Shown piece after piece: positions 1 to 12,188 of a DNA stretch of 64,000 nucleotides. The first letter of the stretch is position 1, and every line of letters starts with the position of its first letter. Origin of the DNA: Clarireedia homoeocarpa (Eukaryota > Ascomycota > Leotiomycetes > Helotiales > Rutstroemiaceae); NCBI GenBank assembly GCA_001465935.1, contig LNKV01000048.1:124001-188000 (forward strand), read 5' to 3'. Position numbers and translations under genes: made by a program. A model generated the notes under the pieces. The model ran no database searches, was not told the DNA's origin, and saw nothing but the letters and a program-made list of their open reading frames with translations.

Positions 1-1739
1 ATATGACACAAGCAGAAAGCGGTGGCTTGAGACAGTCTGAAAGGACAGTTTCATCCGATCATACTTATATGATGGGAAATGGGAGGGCAAGAAAAGAGAA
101 ATGGAGATGGAGATAGAAGTAGAAGTCTCCTACCAAGAAGTCCCCGGCAATGACAAGAAAGGAAAGCAAATGATAACGTTAATGGTGGGTACGCGTACAT
201 GTTTTAATCGGTTGCGGCAGACGGGATAGGATGGATATACGGGATGATGATACTAAGATTCATCTTCTTCTTCTGCTTCCTCCGCTTCCTCCTTTTTTTA
301 TTTTTTTATTTTTATTTTATTTTTTTATTTTTTTTCGATGTGTCGGGTTAGAATGGTATGGGTATGATTATGGTAACGGGGTAAGAGACCATAACATGTG
401 TAGTAAGGTGGTCGAGCAGAACACGATGTTGCGAAGAGGTTCACGGTGGTGAGAAAGCGAGAAAGCGAGAAAGCGAGAACGATGGATTACCCGATATGGC
501 AATAATCGCGAACAGTCAATTGGGCGTGAACCGGTGGCAGGAAATGCGATTGGTCGGCCATTCCCAAAGCCAAAAAAGAAGGGGACTAACTCAAGCAGCC
601 AGGGGAGTGGCCGAGCCGCAACGCACGGCGCACGTGAGCTCGGATGGAAGGTGGAACATGGAACTGGGACATGGGGAGGAGGAAGCTGGGAGGACGGGGG
701 GGGGAGGACGGGGGGACGGGACGGGGGGACGGGATTTGGAGAATGGGGAATGGGGGAGCAGCAAACCAGACAGAATCGAACCTTGGTTCTGGGTAGCCGG
801 GTTGAGAGGAACATCGTAGCCGGGTCGAGTGGGACATCCAAGGACAGATTACGCGGGCAAGGAATGGGAAAAGGGAAAAGGGAGACGGCATAAAGGTGTG
901 CAAGGTGTGCATGTGCAGGATAGCGGAAGATCCGAATGCAAGCAATCAATTCGGATGAACCACGGCCATACAGAATTCTACACATCTTCACATCTTCACA
1001 TCTTCACATCTTCACATCCATAGATTACTTGACCCCGAGTTTCATGCGGGTGCGGGTGTGGGTGTGGGTGTGGGTGAGGGTGTGGATGTGAAAAATGGTG
1101 GTGTGCTTGTCGTCCGGTAATTATTTTCTCGCAAGCTTACCTTACTGGCCGGCGAGGACCACCCGCTTCCCACTTCGCACTTCCATGCATCCCGATCTGT
1201 ACGCTCCCGAAGTCGATGAAGAAACAGAACATACGACATCCATTTCATTTGCTGGCTTGATCGATTGATTGACTGACTGGCATAACATAGAGCAGGACAG
1301 GCAAACAAGCACATGGGCACATGGGCACCACATGGGACTTTTTCAATAGAACTGCTTCCAGCAAAGGCAGCCCACGCACAGCAAGGTTCATACCGTAACC
1401 AAAGATCCCCAACGTCGAAACGAGGAAATGGCCGCGAGTCTCAAGAGTCTCACTCTCCTCGCGACTCCATCCGCAACCTCAAGATGGCGCAAGCGAGCGA
1501 GGGGGTAAGAAAATATAGGGTGAGATGGATTTGATAGTAAGGAAGGGTCCTCCATGACATGGCTCTTATTGATAACTTAGACATTGTACTACGTGATTAC
1601 TCAAAGCAGTAGAAAGATACGAAACTAGGATTCCACGTCTGCCTTGTTTTTGGCCAGGGTAAATATGAATGAATCGATGCATCCATGGTCGAGATACTCC
1701 ATCGTACATGAGATATAGATAGATGGATGTATGTCGATG

Positions 1740-1803
1740 CAGATAGCTGGCTTGCAGATAGCTAGCTTGCAGATAGCTAGCTGGCAGATAGCTAGCTGGC
1801 AGC
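1740..1803. repeat. 15-bp tandem repeat, about four copies
   Basis: Imperfect 15-bp units of the form CAGATAGCTAGCTGG/CTTG are repeated head to tail. Each contains the palindromic core AGCTAGCT or a one-base variant. Confidence 0.8.
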
Positions 1804-2268
1804 TGGTACGTCGTAGTTAGTCGCATCTACGAATAGGATATTGCTCATGAAACAACACACCATCTTTTCGCAGTGCACCTCCTATACAGGCAATCTACAA
1901 ACAATTCCACCGACCATCCACAGACCATCCACAGACCATCCACAGACCATCCGCCGACAGTAGATCGACAAACCACTCAATCGGGCCCAAGATTTTCAAC
2001 AAGGATGCAACCCACCCTCATTAGCACCCAACCATCACGATCACCATCACCCAGTAAAAAGTTGGGTCGAGATGAGACGACCGAGACGAGACGACCGAGA
2101 CGTCTAGAAGATTTTCGACTGCGACAAGGGGGGAGAGAAAAGCGTGGGAGTGGATTGCCCCACGATGTTTTACAACCCCCCTCAAAAATTTTCACAACCA
2201 ATCGCATCATTGTTTCAGGAGTCTACGCGATTCTGCGAGAAAGCTAGTTCTACAGAGAATGATACAAG

Positions 2269-2329
2269 ACTGGCACGACTGGCACGACTGGCACGACTGG
2301 CACGACTGGCACGACTGGCACGACTGGCA
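2269..2329. repeat. 9-bp tandem repeat, about seven copies
   Basis: The unit ACTGGCACG is repeated almost perfectly about 6.8 times. A 9-bp period keeps reading frames open, so the translated frames here give artificial Leu-Ala-Arg tracts and should not be taken as coding. Confidence 0.9.
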
Positions 2330-5244
2330 TCTTCCCTCCATATGGCGCCTGGGAGAATTCCCCAAGGTCGTAAAAAGGGCGGAGGAAAAGCAAGACATAT
2401 AAGACAAAGACACCTCGGCATACGACACTGCGCTCTGCAAGACACGAATTTCGCTTCTTCTACGATTTGAAGCGCTGCTCGCGACTGGGCTATAACATAT
2501 CGATCGACAAAGGTAACGCGAGTTCCAGAGCGCAAAAAAGGAAAGTTCGCGCGAGAAGAAATTAAATAAACACAGATATCGATTCTCGTATACCAAGCCT
2601 CAAGAGAGAGAAGAGAGAAAGGGAAAGAGAAAGACAGAGAGAGAGGATCTTAGCAATAGAACGGATTATTGGGAGCATGTTGATGGAACTGGTTTCGGAA
2701 GGACGACATCCAATGTTTCATTCCTCTCTTCTCCTCTTGAGGTAAAAACTACGCAGGTCGACATAAAGTAAGCTTTAGGACGCAGAAAACTTATGCAGAT
2801 ATTCAACGGCGAGAGAAAGTGGTATAGCCTGGCTAACTAGGCTCGCGAGGGTGGGTTACTTGCTTACGGGACAATTTCGGCTCGAATAATTAGCTGCTTA
2901 TGCCGAGAATATCGCATCTATCTACGGAAGTATCTATGGTATCATCGAGCTTCTCCAAGACTTCTCTGCCAATCATGTTGCGAACGAGCACGGAGTACAG
3001 AATCATTGAATTCGCAGGTCGCTGCACGGTAAGCTAAAGTAGAAGTCGAGATCGGATGGGTGAAGGCCAGTCGTTGTCGTTACATTGGGTTTACGTTGCG
3101 CACAGCTGACTGCGGGAGGATGTGCATTCCGGTGGGATAAAACATTCTCGGAGCCAGCATATCTTAGCCTGCCATCGAAGGGAAGAAAGGGAAGGGAACC
3201 GCTTCAAAGCCCTTCGATCTCACGATTGTGTAACGGGCAGCAATTAACTTGGTTCCTACCCGTGCACTCTCCGTACAATACAATAGGATAGATAGATAGC
3301 CAAAGAAAAAGACCCCTCGGCATCACATCAGCCCTTTACCTAGAATACCAATTCCTTCCTGCACCCCTCGTCTCGTCTCGGACGAAGCGCATCCCGTCGT
3401 AGCATCAGCATCAGCATCAGCATCAGCGTCGTTATTACCATCGTTTCGTCTTTTGTGTCAACGTTGCACTTACCTCTACAGGACCAGTGCAGGCCGTCGG
3501 TCGTATATCCTTACTCCCCGTGCCCAGCGAGCGGTATGACATACATACATATTCGACAGCCATTTCTCTATGGAGCCATACAGCTAGCTAGCTGGCCAGC
3601 CAGCAAGCACGGTCAGCACTTTTCCCACATGGCTTTAAGAATCTTATTTATTCAGCCGGATAATCCTTCTCTTTCCCTTCCATCACATCCTTCTCCACCG
3701 TCCACCAACCCTACGAGTATCTATCAATCTATCAATCCATCTCGCCCCTCTGATTCGCTGATCGCATGCAACCAACCCGAGAAGTCCCCCATCCTCAGCC
3801 AATAGCACTAGCTGGCTGACTGGCTGACAGCTGTCAGCCCTAAATGTTTAATTATCTCCTGGGGGTCAGCTAGCACACTACTTTTCTCAGCCCTGCGAGC
3901 GAACCTGTATTCCAAGGGCCGTAGAACATGGATGGAAAGGTGGATAGAAGGGTTTGCGCTTTTGTATGAGGGAAGGGAGAGAGATATAGTTTGCCAATCG
4001 CTACGGCGTGTAATTCATGTGCTACGAGTAAAGTAAGAGTGATCGCTAAGCAGCTAGGGGAGGGTTAGTAAGTAGATGATGGGTGGGTTCTAGCTCTAGC
4101 CCTCGGGCTCTGGCTCTGGCTCTGGCTCTGGCTCAAGCCACGCCCTAATCTTACAGTAATCGAAATGGGCTCGCGCCTCTCGGGCTCTGGCCCGTCTCCT
4201 GGTTCTGGGCCAATTCTCTTGATGTGAAATTGTGGGACCGGCGAAAGATAAATTCGATATTGATGCACGAATGGGCAAATTTTCAACGGGACAATTCGCG
4301 GTACCGAAAATCATGGCGAGGAGAATTTCGGTAAGAGCTCCAAGAGTCCAAGAGTCCAAGACAAAGACAAAGACAAAGACAAAGCAAAGTGTCACCTGGC
4401 TGGGGGTCGGAAATAAAAAGGGCTTTCCTGGGAGCTTCACATGGTTCACAGGGGAAGATGGTGTGAGGTGTGAGGTGGAAAAGGTAAAAGGTAAAAGGTA
4501 AAAGGTACTTGTACAATGTACTCGACTTGAGGATCGAGAGGAGGTTTTCGCCCTCTTGGCCAACAGGGTAAGATGTATCTTGTCATTCTCTTGTCATTCA
4601 TTGGTAATAAGTGGGATGAAGGGAGACGCATCAATTCTATTCTCGGACTGAGTTTTGTTGGACTGGTTGGGCGTCGATCCAAATCTGGTCAATCTCGAGG
4701 GAGGGGCAAACAAATGCCGAGGCCAGTCTGAGGCCAGTCTGAGGCCTTGATTCAAGACGCCTGATAGACAAACGTTGAGGTGGATAAGTTACGGCACGGG
4801 AAGTTTCACACATCGGTACTTGTACATACATACATACATCCATCCATCCATACACATACATCCATCCATACACACATACAGTAGAATTCGAATTAGGTAC
4901 TAAGATACATGGGAGGGCATTGGCAAGGCATTGGCAACGCGCATGTGATACGCAAGCATGAAGGATATCGCATCTACATTGAGCAATCAAGCAGCTTCCA
5001 GAGCCATTTAATTGGATGCGTGGGCTCGTAGGGTATCATTTTTCTTCCTCCTTCCTCCTTCCTTCATACAACTACAACGGCAGAAAGCCGAAGATACTTA
5101 CCGTCCTTCTTTGCTGTCGTTTCCTTGTTCGATTGTTCGATTGTTCGATTGTTCTATTGTTCTATTTCCATCTCTACCCACGGCACTGCTCCCTTGCACG
5201 TCTTAGAAGAGCATTTGCAGGAAGCCAAAGGCGGAATCGACTCA

Positions 5245-5316
5245 CAACCACAACCACAACCACAACCACAACCACAACCACAACCGCAACCGCAACCGCA
5301 ACCGCAACCGCAACCA
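5245..5316. repeat. Hexanucleotide repeat (CAACCA/CAACCG)12
   Basis: Six CAACCA units are followed by five CAACCG units and a final CAACCA, 72 bp in all without interruption. It lies about 660 bp upstream of the zinc-cluster regulator. Confidence 0.9.
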
Positions 5317-5975
5317 AATTGGGTGAGAAATTTCCGAAATCTCGGTGATCGCCATCCTTCTCTTCCTTCCCGCGGCAGCTCACTCTCGGTCCATCACACA
5401 TTCTCCAAGCTCCAAGCTCCCTTCAAGCTTATTCTTTCGTCCTGCATTTCCCCTCCCTCTCCATCCCCCCCCACAAGGTTCGTTCAAGGCTGGCATCTTA
5501 TCTTCGCAGCCCCAAACTCACATCTTCCTCTCCTTCTGACCCATTCACCGAGCCTTGTATCACATTGTGTTCTTTGTGCTACCAATTCTGCCTATTCCAT
5601 TTACTCAGCTATGGCAGATAACAGTCGGAATCTAACTGTCGGGGTTCTTTAGAGCATCAGATCAGATCTGCTACCAGGGTACGAAACGTATAAGCTACGG
5701 GGTATAACTTCTTTTCGCCACCTCCGCCCCGAATCGAATCACAGAAATCAAGGGACTCGGGAAAGTTAATAACGGAGCTCGTCACTTCGATTTCAATAAA
5801 GTAAAAAAAAAAAGGCGCAAGAGCACAAAATCCAAGATCGATCAAGGGCATCTTGGCCTGACCCTTGCCCAGTGCTTGTGTTACCTCGACAAGAACCACC
5901 GCGAAACAATAAAAGGGACGGGCTCTGGAGGATTTTCGGGCGGGCGATGCATAGAACTCATTCTATTCATCAATC

Positions 5976-8062
5976 ATGGCAGATGCGGAATCGGTGAAAG
6001 CAGTCAGACAGCGACGAGCAAGTCGTCCTAAAGTAAAGACGGGCTGTAACAATTGCAAGTAAGTCGGAAATTTATTCTGGGGCAAAATTCTTTTCCCCCG
6101 CACGCGTTTTGTAGGGGAAATCAATCCACTTCCTTGGCTAATTCACGGCTTTTTTTTTCCATCAATTTTAGGAATCGAAGAGTAAAATGCGACGAGACAA
6201 GACCGCAGTGTACGAAATGTGTTAGATCGGGTAGAACTTGCACAGGTTACCCTGCATACAATCCGCGAAATAAATCACCAAATTTGACCGTTCCGATCCT
6301 CCCTCGCCCCCCAGAGTCTCACTTCGGCGCATCGGCCGGAACATCGCTCTCAGCTACCAAGAAACCCACCTCTTCGATAATTGTTCCGACAGCGAAACGA
6401 GCTGTTCGGTCTTTGTGGCCCAGCCAGACGACGTCTCCTGTCGCATCCTTCCCGATTGATCTATCGTTCATATCTCGTTCTCCCGCTTTCGGCCTCGGGT
6501 TCAATACTAATGAAGGTCAATATTTCCAAGTCTTTCGCACACATACAGCCAGCGAACTGTCGGGATTCTTCGATTCGGAATTCTGGACGCGCAGTGTTCT
6601 GCAGGAGAGTCATTCGGAAGCGTCCATACGGCATGCGGTGGTAGCTCTGGGTGCATTGTACAAGACTCTAGAGAAGGTTTCGGAATCTCCTCCCAGCTCC
6701 CCACAGAATTCAGAATACAGCGCCAGCGATGCGGCATCGAATCATTGGAAATTTGCCTGGGAACACTATGGGAAGGCTATTACGCGGATGCGACAATCAA
6801 TGGAAAATGGCGAGGCACCATCGCAACGTACGATTTTGATATCCAGCGTTCTATTTACATGTTTCCAATCTTTTGTCGGCGACCACAAGAACGCCATCAA
6901 ACAAGTGCAGATTGGTTTGGGGGTCATGGAGAAACAACGAAGAGAAAAACGACTCTCATTTATACAAAGGGAGGATGATATTGTTGAGGAAGAACTTGGC
7001 CAGATGTTTACCCGTCTTGCGGTTCAGGCGAAATCATACGATATGGCCTTCCATTTTCCAGATCCGTACGTTATTCGCCTGTCGACAAACCCCAGTATTG
7101 CCAATCCTCAATCTCCGTCGTCCCCATCATCGCCTTCCGATAGCTCAACTTCGGCTTCATTAGACCCACCGATTCCTGAAAGTTTTGCGAACGTTCATGA
7201 AGCAAGAGTGGTTCTGGATGCGATTTGCGAAAGAACTCTTCGCTATAATGAGGAACTGGCAGGATTCTATTCTGTGTCGAATAAGATCTTGCCTGCTTCC
7301 ATAATACAGAATGGATATGGATTTGGAAAATCACTTGCACAATGGCATAATAACTTTGAGCCACTACTCAACAGTCGTCGCGATAGAGGAAGGACGAACA
7401 CGGAGAGGGCTGGGATCATCGTGCTTCAGATGACCTGCCTCATGACTAGAATTCTCGTTCACACCGCATTCTGTGCGAACGAGATGGGTTTCGACCAATT
7501 CCATGCTATGTTTTTAGAGATTAATGAGTTAGCAAAAGAACTCATCGTAGATGAAGAACTTGCTATAGCGCAAGCTCGATGTGGAGATGCTTGTCACCAT
7601 GTTAATTCTCAACGAGTAATCCGAACACCCTTCGGAGTCAATTACGCATCGCCCTCTCCCTCCATCCACCACGACGAAGACACCTACTCGCACATCAAAC
7701 CCTCATTCGCGCTCGATTCCGGCATCGTCCCGCCGCTTTTTGTCGTCGCGACAAAGTGTCGTGATCGCAAAATCCGCCGTGAAGCTATCAGTTTGCTGAC
7801 GTCGTCGCATCGGCGCGAAGGCATGTGGGATTCGAAGTTGTGTGCGGGAGTCGGACAGTGGGTTATGGATATTGAGGAGGAGGGGCTGGATCCTTATGAT
7901 GCAAGTACGAAGGATCAGATAGTGCAGGAGGGGAAGAGGGTTATGGTTACGGAGATTACGTTTGATTTGGAGAGGAAGTGGGCGACGTTGAGGTGTGGTA
8001 CGAGGGGTTTGAGGAAGGGAGATTGGGATGAGAGGGCCAGGGAGACGCCGGTGCATTGGTAA
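5976..8062 (+). CDS. Zn(II)2Cys6 fungal transcription factor
   Basis: A nuclear DNA-binding regulator of 657 aa. Exons are 5976-6058 and 6172-8062; the 113-bp GT-AG intron falls inside the zinc cluster. Splicing joins CNNCK to NRRVKC and restores a binuclear cluster with CX2CX6CX6CX2CX6C spacing at about residues 24-51, which also supports the ATG at 5976. A Ser/Pro-rich linker follows. After it comes a long helical region resembling the fungal transcription factor domain found in many zinc-cluster proteins (PF11951-type), including an SGFFDSEFW-like segment and a VPPLFVVATKCRD segment near the C terminus. Target genes are unknown. It has a very long repeat-rich upstream region. Family assignment is firm; any pathway is not inferable. 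Confidence 0.9.
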
Positions 8063-9697
8063 GGGAAGGAGAGGGGGGTTAAGGGGGTGGGAAGCAGGTG
8101 ACAGGTTGTATATATGTGGGTTGGTCGGATAGGATAGGATAGTGATGATTTAATCTGTTGGCTTGGATATGAGGAAGGAGGAGATGATATGCAAACTGGG
8201 GGATGGGATATTTAAGTTGGCTTGTCCTTGGGTTGATTGGCGTGGATTGGTGGGCACAGGTTGGGGTGGGGTGGGGTGCATTGATAAACGGAATGGAGGA
8301 GAACGGACGGGACAAGACAAGACAAGACAAGACAAGACAGAACAAAATCAAAAAATCAAAGCAGATAAGATCAGATCAGGATAATAGTGGCATAGATGTC
8401 AGCGTCAGTTTATGCAAATACAAATAAATGAACATGCGAAATATAAAGATCTTTGATAGTGATGAATGCTTGGTGGGATATATACTGACTGGCTCTGTTG
8501 TCTGATATCTTATAGAGTGGAGAGTGGAGAGTGGAGAGTGGGGGGTGGGGGAGTGGGGAGTGGGGAGTGGAGAGTGGAGAGTGGAGGGTGAAGAGTGGAG
8601 AGTGAGAAGGAGAGTGGAAAGGCTTAGTCTTATAGTAACTTGCAATCTGTTGCTTACATACCTATACCTATTGTGAAGCGCTTGATCATATTGCTCTCAC
8701 TTCCCAAACTATTGTAGACGCAAGGTAGAGTAGCACTTTAATACAGACAGACAGACGGTTTAAGATTATATTATATATACTCTGTTCGCTCCTTCCGCAG
8801 CCTTGACTCGCTTCCCGTTCCCGTTTTCATTTATACAGACAGTACTTGCAAATCGCAAGCCGACGTTCTCCTACTTAAGGTTACTTCAAATCATCATTGC
8901 GTTGTATAGGTTGGGTAAAACTCCAAACGTGACACTGCTCCTAGAAGAGCTTACATTTGGTCCAACAGATTGCCTGTTGAAAGACTTTCTTTCAAACCTA
9001 TAAAACGCTCATCACTTCACTCCTTATTGCTTCGAGTCTGGTCTAGTTCACCCAGATAGATTACTTCTATTTCGATGACGGCAACTTGGCTTACCTCAAA
9101 CCGAACTACAATCCCAAACCTCCTCTGTTACATCTAACCCTGTCTACCAACCATTGAATTACGGGTTCTGGACAGGTCGGCAAGCTCGAAACGAAATGGG
9201 ATGATGCGGTGGTTGAGTTAAAGTTATGTGGAGCTGCGTAAGTAAGATTTTGGATAAATTAATGGGTCAGCAGTACAATTACAGTAGAGTATACCTTTTG
9301 AAGGGCGTGTCTAGGGAGGAGGTGTGGTAAGACTCATCCCGATCAGCTGTTCAAAACAGCCACAATGACTCTCGGCCATTTGACATCACATGTAAGCACC
9401 ACATCGTATGATTCGACAAATGGCAACATGGGAGTCTGATGATTTCGCATTTCCTTATTTGTTGGTATCGTACCGCAGGGCTGGAAGAAGAAAAGAAATA
9501 GGAATGAACCGGAACATATGACCTTGTTTCCGACGAGGATGGATATATCGGAGGTGTGACAAGGGGAATTATGGCTTTTGCATCTGGGTATAATATCTGT
9601 CTATCTGCACCACACGCTCTCTATGATTTGGTATTGTCAATGTAATAACACAACAAAGTTCAAAATCATCAACTTCCGCAACAGCTGAACAACAGAG
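8063..9697. other. Intergenic region with G-rich simple repeats
   Basis: The first 550 bp is strongly G-rich on the plus strand and carries a GACAA pentamer run (8311-8339) and an AGAGTGG-type run (8513-8617). The rest is ordinary intergenic sequence with an imperfect inverted repeat, GCCATTTG...CAAATGGC, at about 9374-9425. No gene is supported. Confidence 0.6.
8513..8617. repeat. GAGAGTG/GGGAGTG simple repeat
   Basis: A purine-only tract built from about 7-bp AGAGTGG/GGGAGTG units, nearly free of pyrimidines other than T. Confidence 0.8.
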
Positions 9698-10891
9698 ATG
9701 GATATAGTCAAAGCACTAGCTCCCATCGCCATCAAAGAAGCCACCGCTTATCTCTCCAAACACAGCACCTCCCCCTCCACCGAACTAGCCATCGCAGCCA
9801 GCAAAGGCGACACCAACACCGTCAAAAACATCCTCTCTCAAGACGACCGAATCGATCTCGCACCAGCCCTTGTCGCCGCCTCCACAGCAGGCAAACTCGA
9901 CGTCCTTGACATATTAATTGATCCACCTCGGCGGCAATCATCTTCCCGTTCCAAAAGCAAACAAAAACACGAGGACAGAGAAGAAGCGGAAAACCGCACC
10001 GAAGTCAACGTCTACTCATCCAACACCACTCCCCTCATTGCCGCCGTCCAAACTCATCACCTCAAAACCGCGTCCCTCCTCCTCGACGCCGGTGCTTCCC
10101 CCTCCCTCGCACTAAAATCCACTGGCGAAACACCCCTCCATATCGCCTGCCGCATCGGCGACCTCCCCATCGTCAAGCTCCTAGTCCAAAACTCCGCGTC
10201 CCTCACCTCGCGTGACGCCCACCTCAACACACCACTTCTCGTCGCCACACGCTGGCGCCACGCGCCTATTGTCGAGTATCTGCTCGAGCAAGGCGCGGAT
10301 TTAGAAGCGAGAGATTCGAAGGGGTCGACAGCATTGTTGTTGGCGTGTAGACATGGGTGTGGAGAGGCGGTGAAGGTGTTGGTGAATAGTGGTGCTGATG
10401 TGAGGGTTAGCGATGTTAGAGGCAGGGGGCCGCTGCATAGGGTTGTGGAGGGGGTGGATTGGATTGAGGGGATAGGGACGGGGGTGAAGGAGGAGATGGT
10501 TAGGATTTTATTAGAGAGGGGGGCGGATAGGTGGGCGAGGGATGGGGAGGGGAGGACGGCGGGAGAGAGGGCGGGGTGGTTGAGGGGTGGGGAGAAGGTC
10601 GCGAGGTTATTAAGTGGGGAGAGGGGGAGAAGTGGGAGCGCGAGGGGTGAGGGGGAGAGGAGGAGGAAAAGTCATGATGGATTGAGGGAGAGAGATAGGC
10701 AGAGGAGAGAGAAGCCGTATAGTCCGTATGGTAGCGCAGAAGGATCTCATCACCATTCAACTCGGGAGAGGGCCCATGCGCATGGAAGGGAGTCGGGATC
10801 TCCTGCAATAGGCAGCTCGCGACGATCGGAAGACATACATCGAAGTGTTCGTAGAAGTCAGACTGGTCCAGGCTCACCATTCGTCGAGTAA
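9698..10891 (+). CDS. Ankyrin-repeat protein
   Basis: A single-exon 397-aa protein starting at a clean ATG. From about residue 105 to 290 it carries about five ankyrin repeats, with TPLHIACRIGDLPIVKLL, TPLLVATRWRHAPIVEYLL and STALLLACRHGCGEAVKVL as clear examples. A degenerate N-terminal repeat may lie at residues 25-70. The C-terminal 100 residues are Arg/Ser/Gly-rich and probably disordered. The fold suggests a protein-interaction scaffold; no partner can be named. The coding strand changes abruptly from C-rich (to about 10270) to G-rich (from about 10300). Confidence 0.85.
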   Translation: MDIVKALAPIAIKEATAYLSKHSTSPSTELAIAASKGDTNTVKNILSQDDRIDLAPALVAASTAGKLDVLDILIDPPRRQSSSRSKSKQKHEDREEAENRTEVNVYSSNTTPLIAAVQTHHLKTASLLLDAGASPSLALKSTGETPLHIACRIGDLPIVKLLVQNSASLTSRDAHLNTPLLVATRWRHAPIVEYLLEQGADLEARDSKGSTALLLACRHGCGEAVKVLVNSGADVRVSDVRGRGPLHRVVEGVDWIEGIGTGVKEEMVRILLERGADRWARDGEGRTAGERAGWLRGGEKVARLLSGERGRSGSARGEGERRRKSHDGLRERDRQRREKPYSPYGSAEGSHHHSTRERAHAHGRESGSPAIGSSRRSEDIHRSVRRSQTGPGSPFVE

Positions 10892-11543
10892 AATACTGGG
10901 GGAAAGGGAGGAGGGATGAAGGTGAGGACTCTCGATACCATGAAAGCAGGAATACTATTGAGACAGCATGAGAGGAAGAAGGAAAGGCAGACATGTGCTT
11001 TGCTCTTGTATATAACATATTAAAAAAGACTCGGAATGTGAATCCTCACTCTAGGAAGATCCAGATGAGATTGAAGCATTGCTAAGAAGAAGTGTTAACT
11101 ATAAAGATACGGGATGCAACTCCCAAGCCATTTCTCCTCTGGTCTTCACACTAAGGACTCCTCCCAGTGAGCTGGAACAGTACGTACTGTAGGAAAACAA
11201 TTACCAATCGTCCGAGTCCTTTCCGCCGGAATGTATTCTGGTTCTGCACATCCCGATGTCCGTTCGGACGAGTCTCGGACTTGGCGCGGGATATGACGTT
11301 CTTGCCTCCCCCTCTATGTGGTACACATTGCATAAGTGCTAGCTAGCTACTTCTACTAGCGGTGCCGAAGTCCTGGGTAGAAGTATAAGAAGAGGGGAAG
11401 TTAACGATTTTGTGCGGATTGGTTGTTTTTTTCTGCAAGGGAATTAATTCAGTCAATTCGTCAACTTACTTACTTACCCCTCATCTCATAACGTCGACCC
11501 TACCACACGAATTCGGAATTGTATCTTGAATAACTTTATCGAA
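10892..11543. other. Intergenic region
   Basis: This holds the 3' flank of the ankyrin gene and the presumed cyanase promoter. I see no gene or clear motif. Confidence 0.5.
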
Positions 11544-12188
11544 ATGTCGGAACAACCCAAAATCGCGACGCTCGATGTAAGTTTTGCAATACATATCTTG
11601 ATGTTGATGTTGATGTTGATGTTGAATGAGAAATTACCCCGCTTCAACCATCATCATCACAACACCCAGCACCACCTCTCCTCCCTCGCAATCTTCATCC
11701 TTCCAACTTACTAATCCATTCTTCTACAGACAGCAATCGTATCGCGCCTTCCCACCTCCTCTCAAACCCTCTTTACCGCCAAAGCCTCCAAAGCCCTAAC
11801 CTTCGAAACCATCGCCTCGCACCTCAACCGCTCCGAAGTCGCCGTGGCCGCCATCTTCTACGGCCAAGCGGTTGCCTCCCCGGCCGACATCAGCGCGCTG
11901 TCCCAGCTCCTCGAGATCCCCGAAGCCCAGCTCACCGCCGAGCTCGCCGCGTTCCCGAACCGCGGAAACGCTGGCCCCATGCCCCCCACCGAGCCGCTCA
12001 TCTACCGCTTGTATGAAATCGTCCAGAATTACGGGTATGCGTATAAAGCGGTGCTGAACGAGAAGTTTGGCGATGGGATTATGAGCGCCATTAGCTTTAG
12101 CACAAAGGTCGAGAAGGAGGTGGATGATAAGGGGGAGTGGGCGGTGATTACGTTGAGGGGAAAGTGGTTGCCTTTTACGAGGTTTTAG
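11544..12188 (+). CDS. cynS: Cyanate hydratase (cyanase)
   Basis: Cyanase converts cyanate and bicarbonate to carbamate, which breaks down to ammonia and CO2. Exons are 11544-11576 and 11730-12188; the 153-bp intron has a TACTAAT-like branch site near 11709. The product is 163 aa, close to the usual 150-165 aa. An N-terminal helical domain precedes the conserved C-terminal catalytic domain. The segment YRLYEIVQNYG supplies the catalytic Arg and Glu (near residues 103-106), and IMSAISF the catalytic Ser (near 129), by analogy with the E. coli enzyme. Family identity is very clear. It stands alone with no carbonic anhydrase gene beside it. Confidence 0.95.

Larger units (their letters stand above)
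1..5975. other. Long microsatellite-rich intergenic region
   Basis: I find no supportable gene here. Open frames are short, mostly lack an ATG, and are low-complexity in translation. The stretch is dense in simple repeats: GGGTGT-like near 1050-1085, 15-bp units near 1740-1800, an 11-12-bp ACCATCC unit near 1910-1955, a 9-bp unit at 2269-2329, CAGCAT near 3400-3430, CTCTGG near 4105-4130, ACAAAG near 4360-4385, and CAACCA/CAACCG at 5245-5316. Its right end should hold the promoter of the zinc-cluster regulator at 5976. An AATAAAAG TATA-like stretch lies near 5907. A non-coding transcript cannot be excluded. Confidence 0.6.

Noticed and set aside
775..800. Possible tRNA T-arm (GGTTCGATTC on the minus strand)
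   Set aside because: The flanking bases do not form the T stem and no acceptor or anticodon stem could be drawn.
2207..2596. Open frames with LAR/CQS tracts on both strands
   Set aside because: They are produced by the 9-bp tandem repeat and show no other coding signal.
5125..5652. Open frame of about 175 codons through the CAACCA repeat
   Set aside because: It has no ATG, is Pro/Gln repeat-driven, and the 6-bp repeat period keeps frames open artificially.
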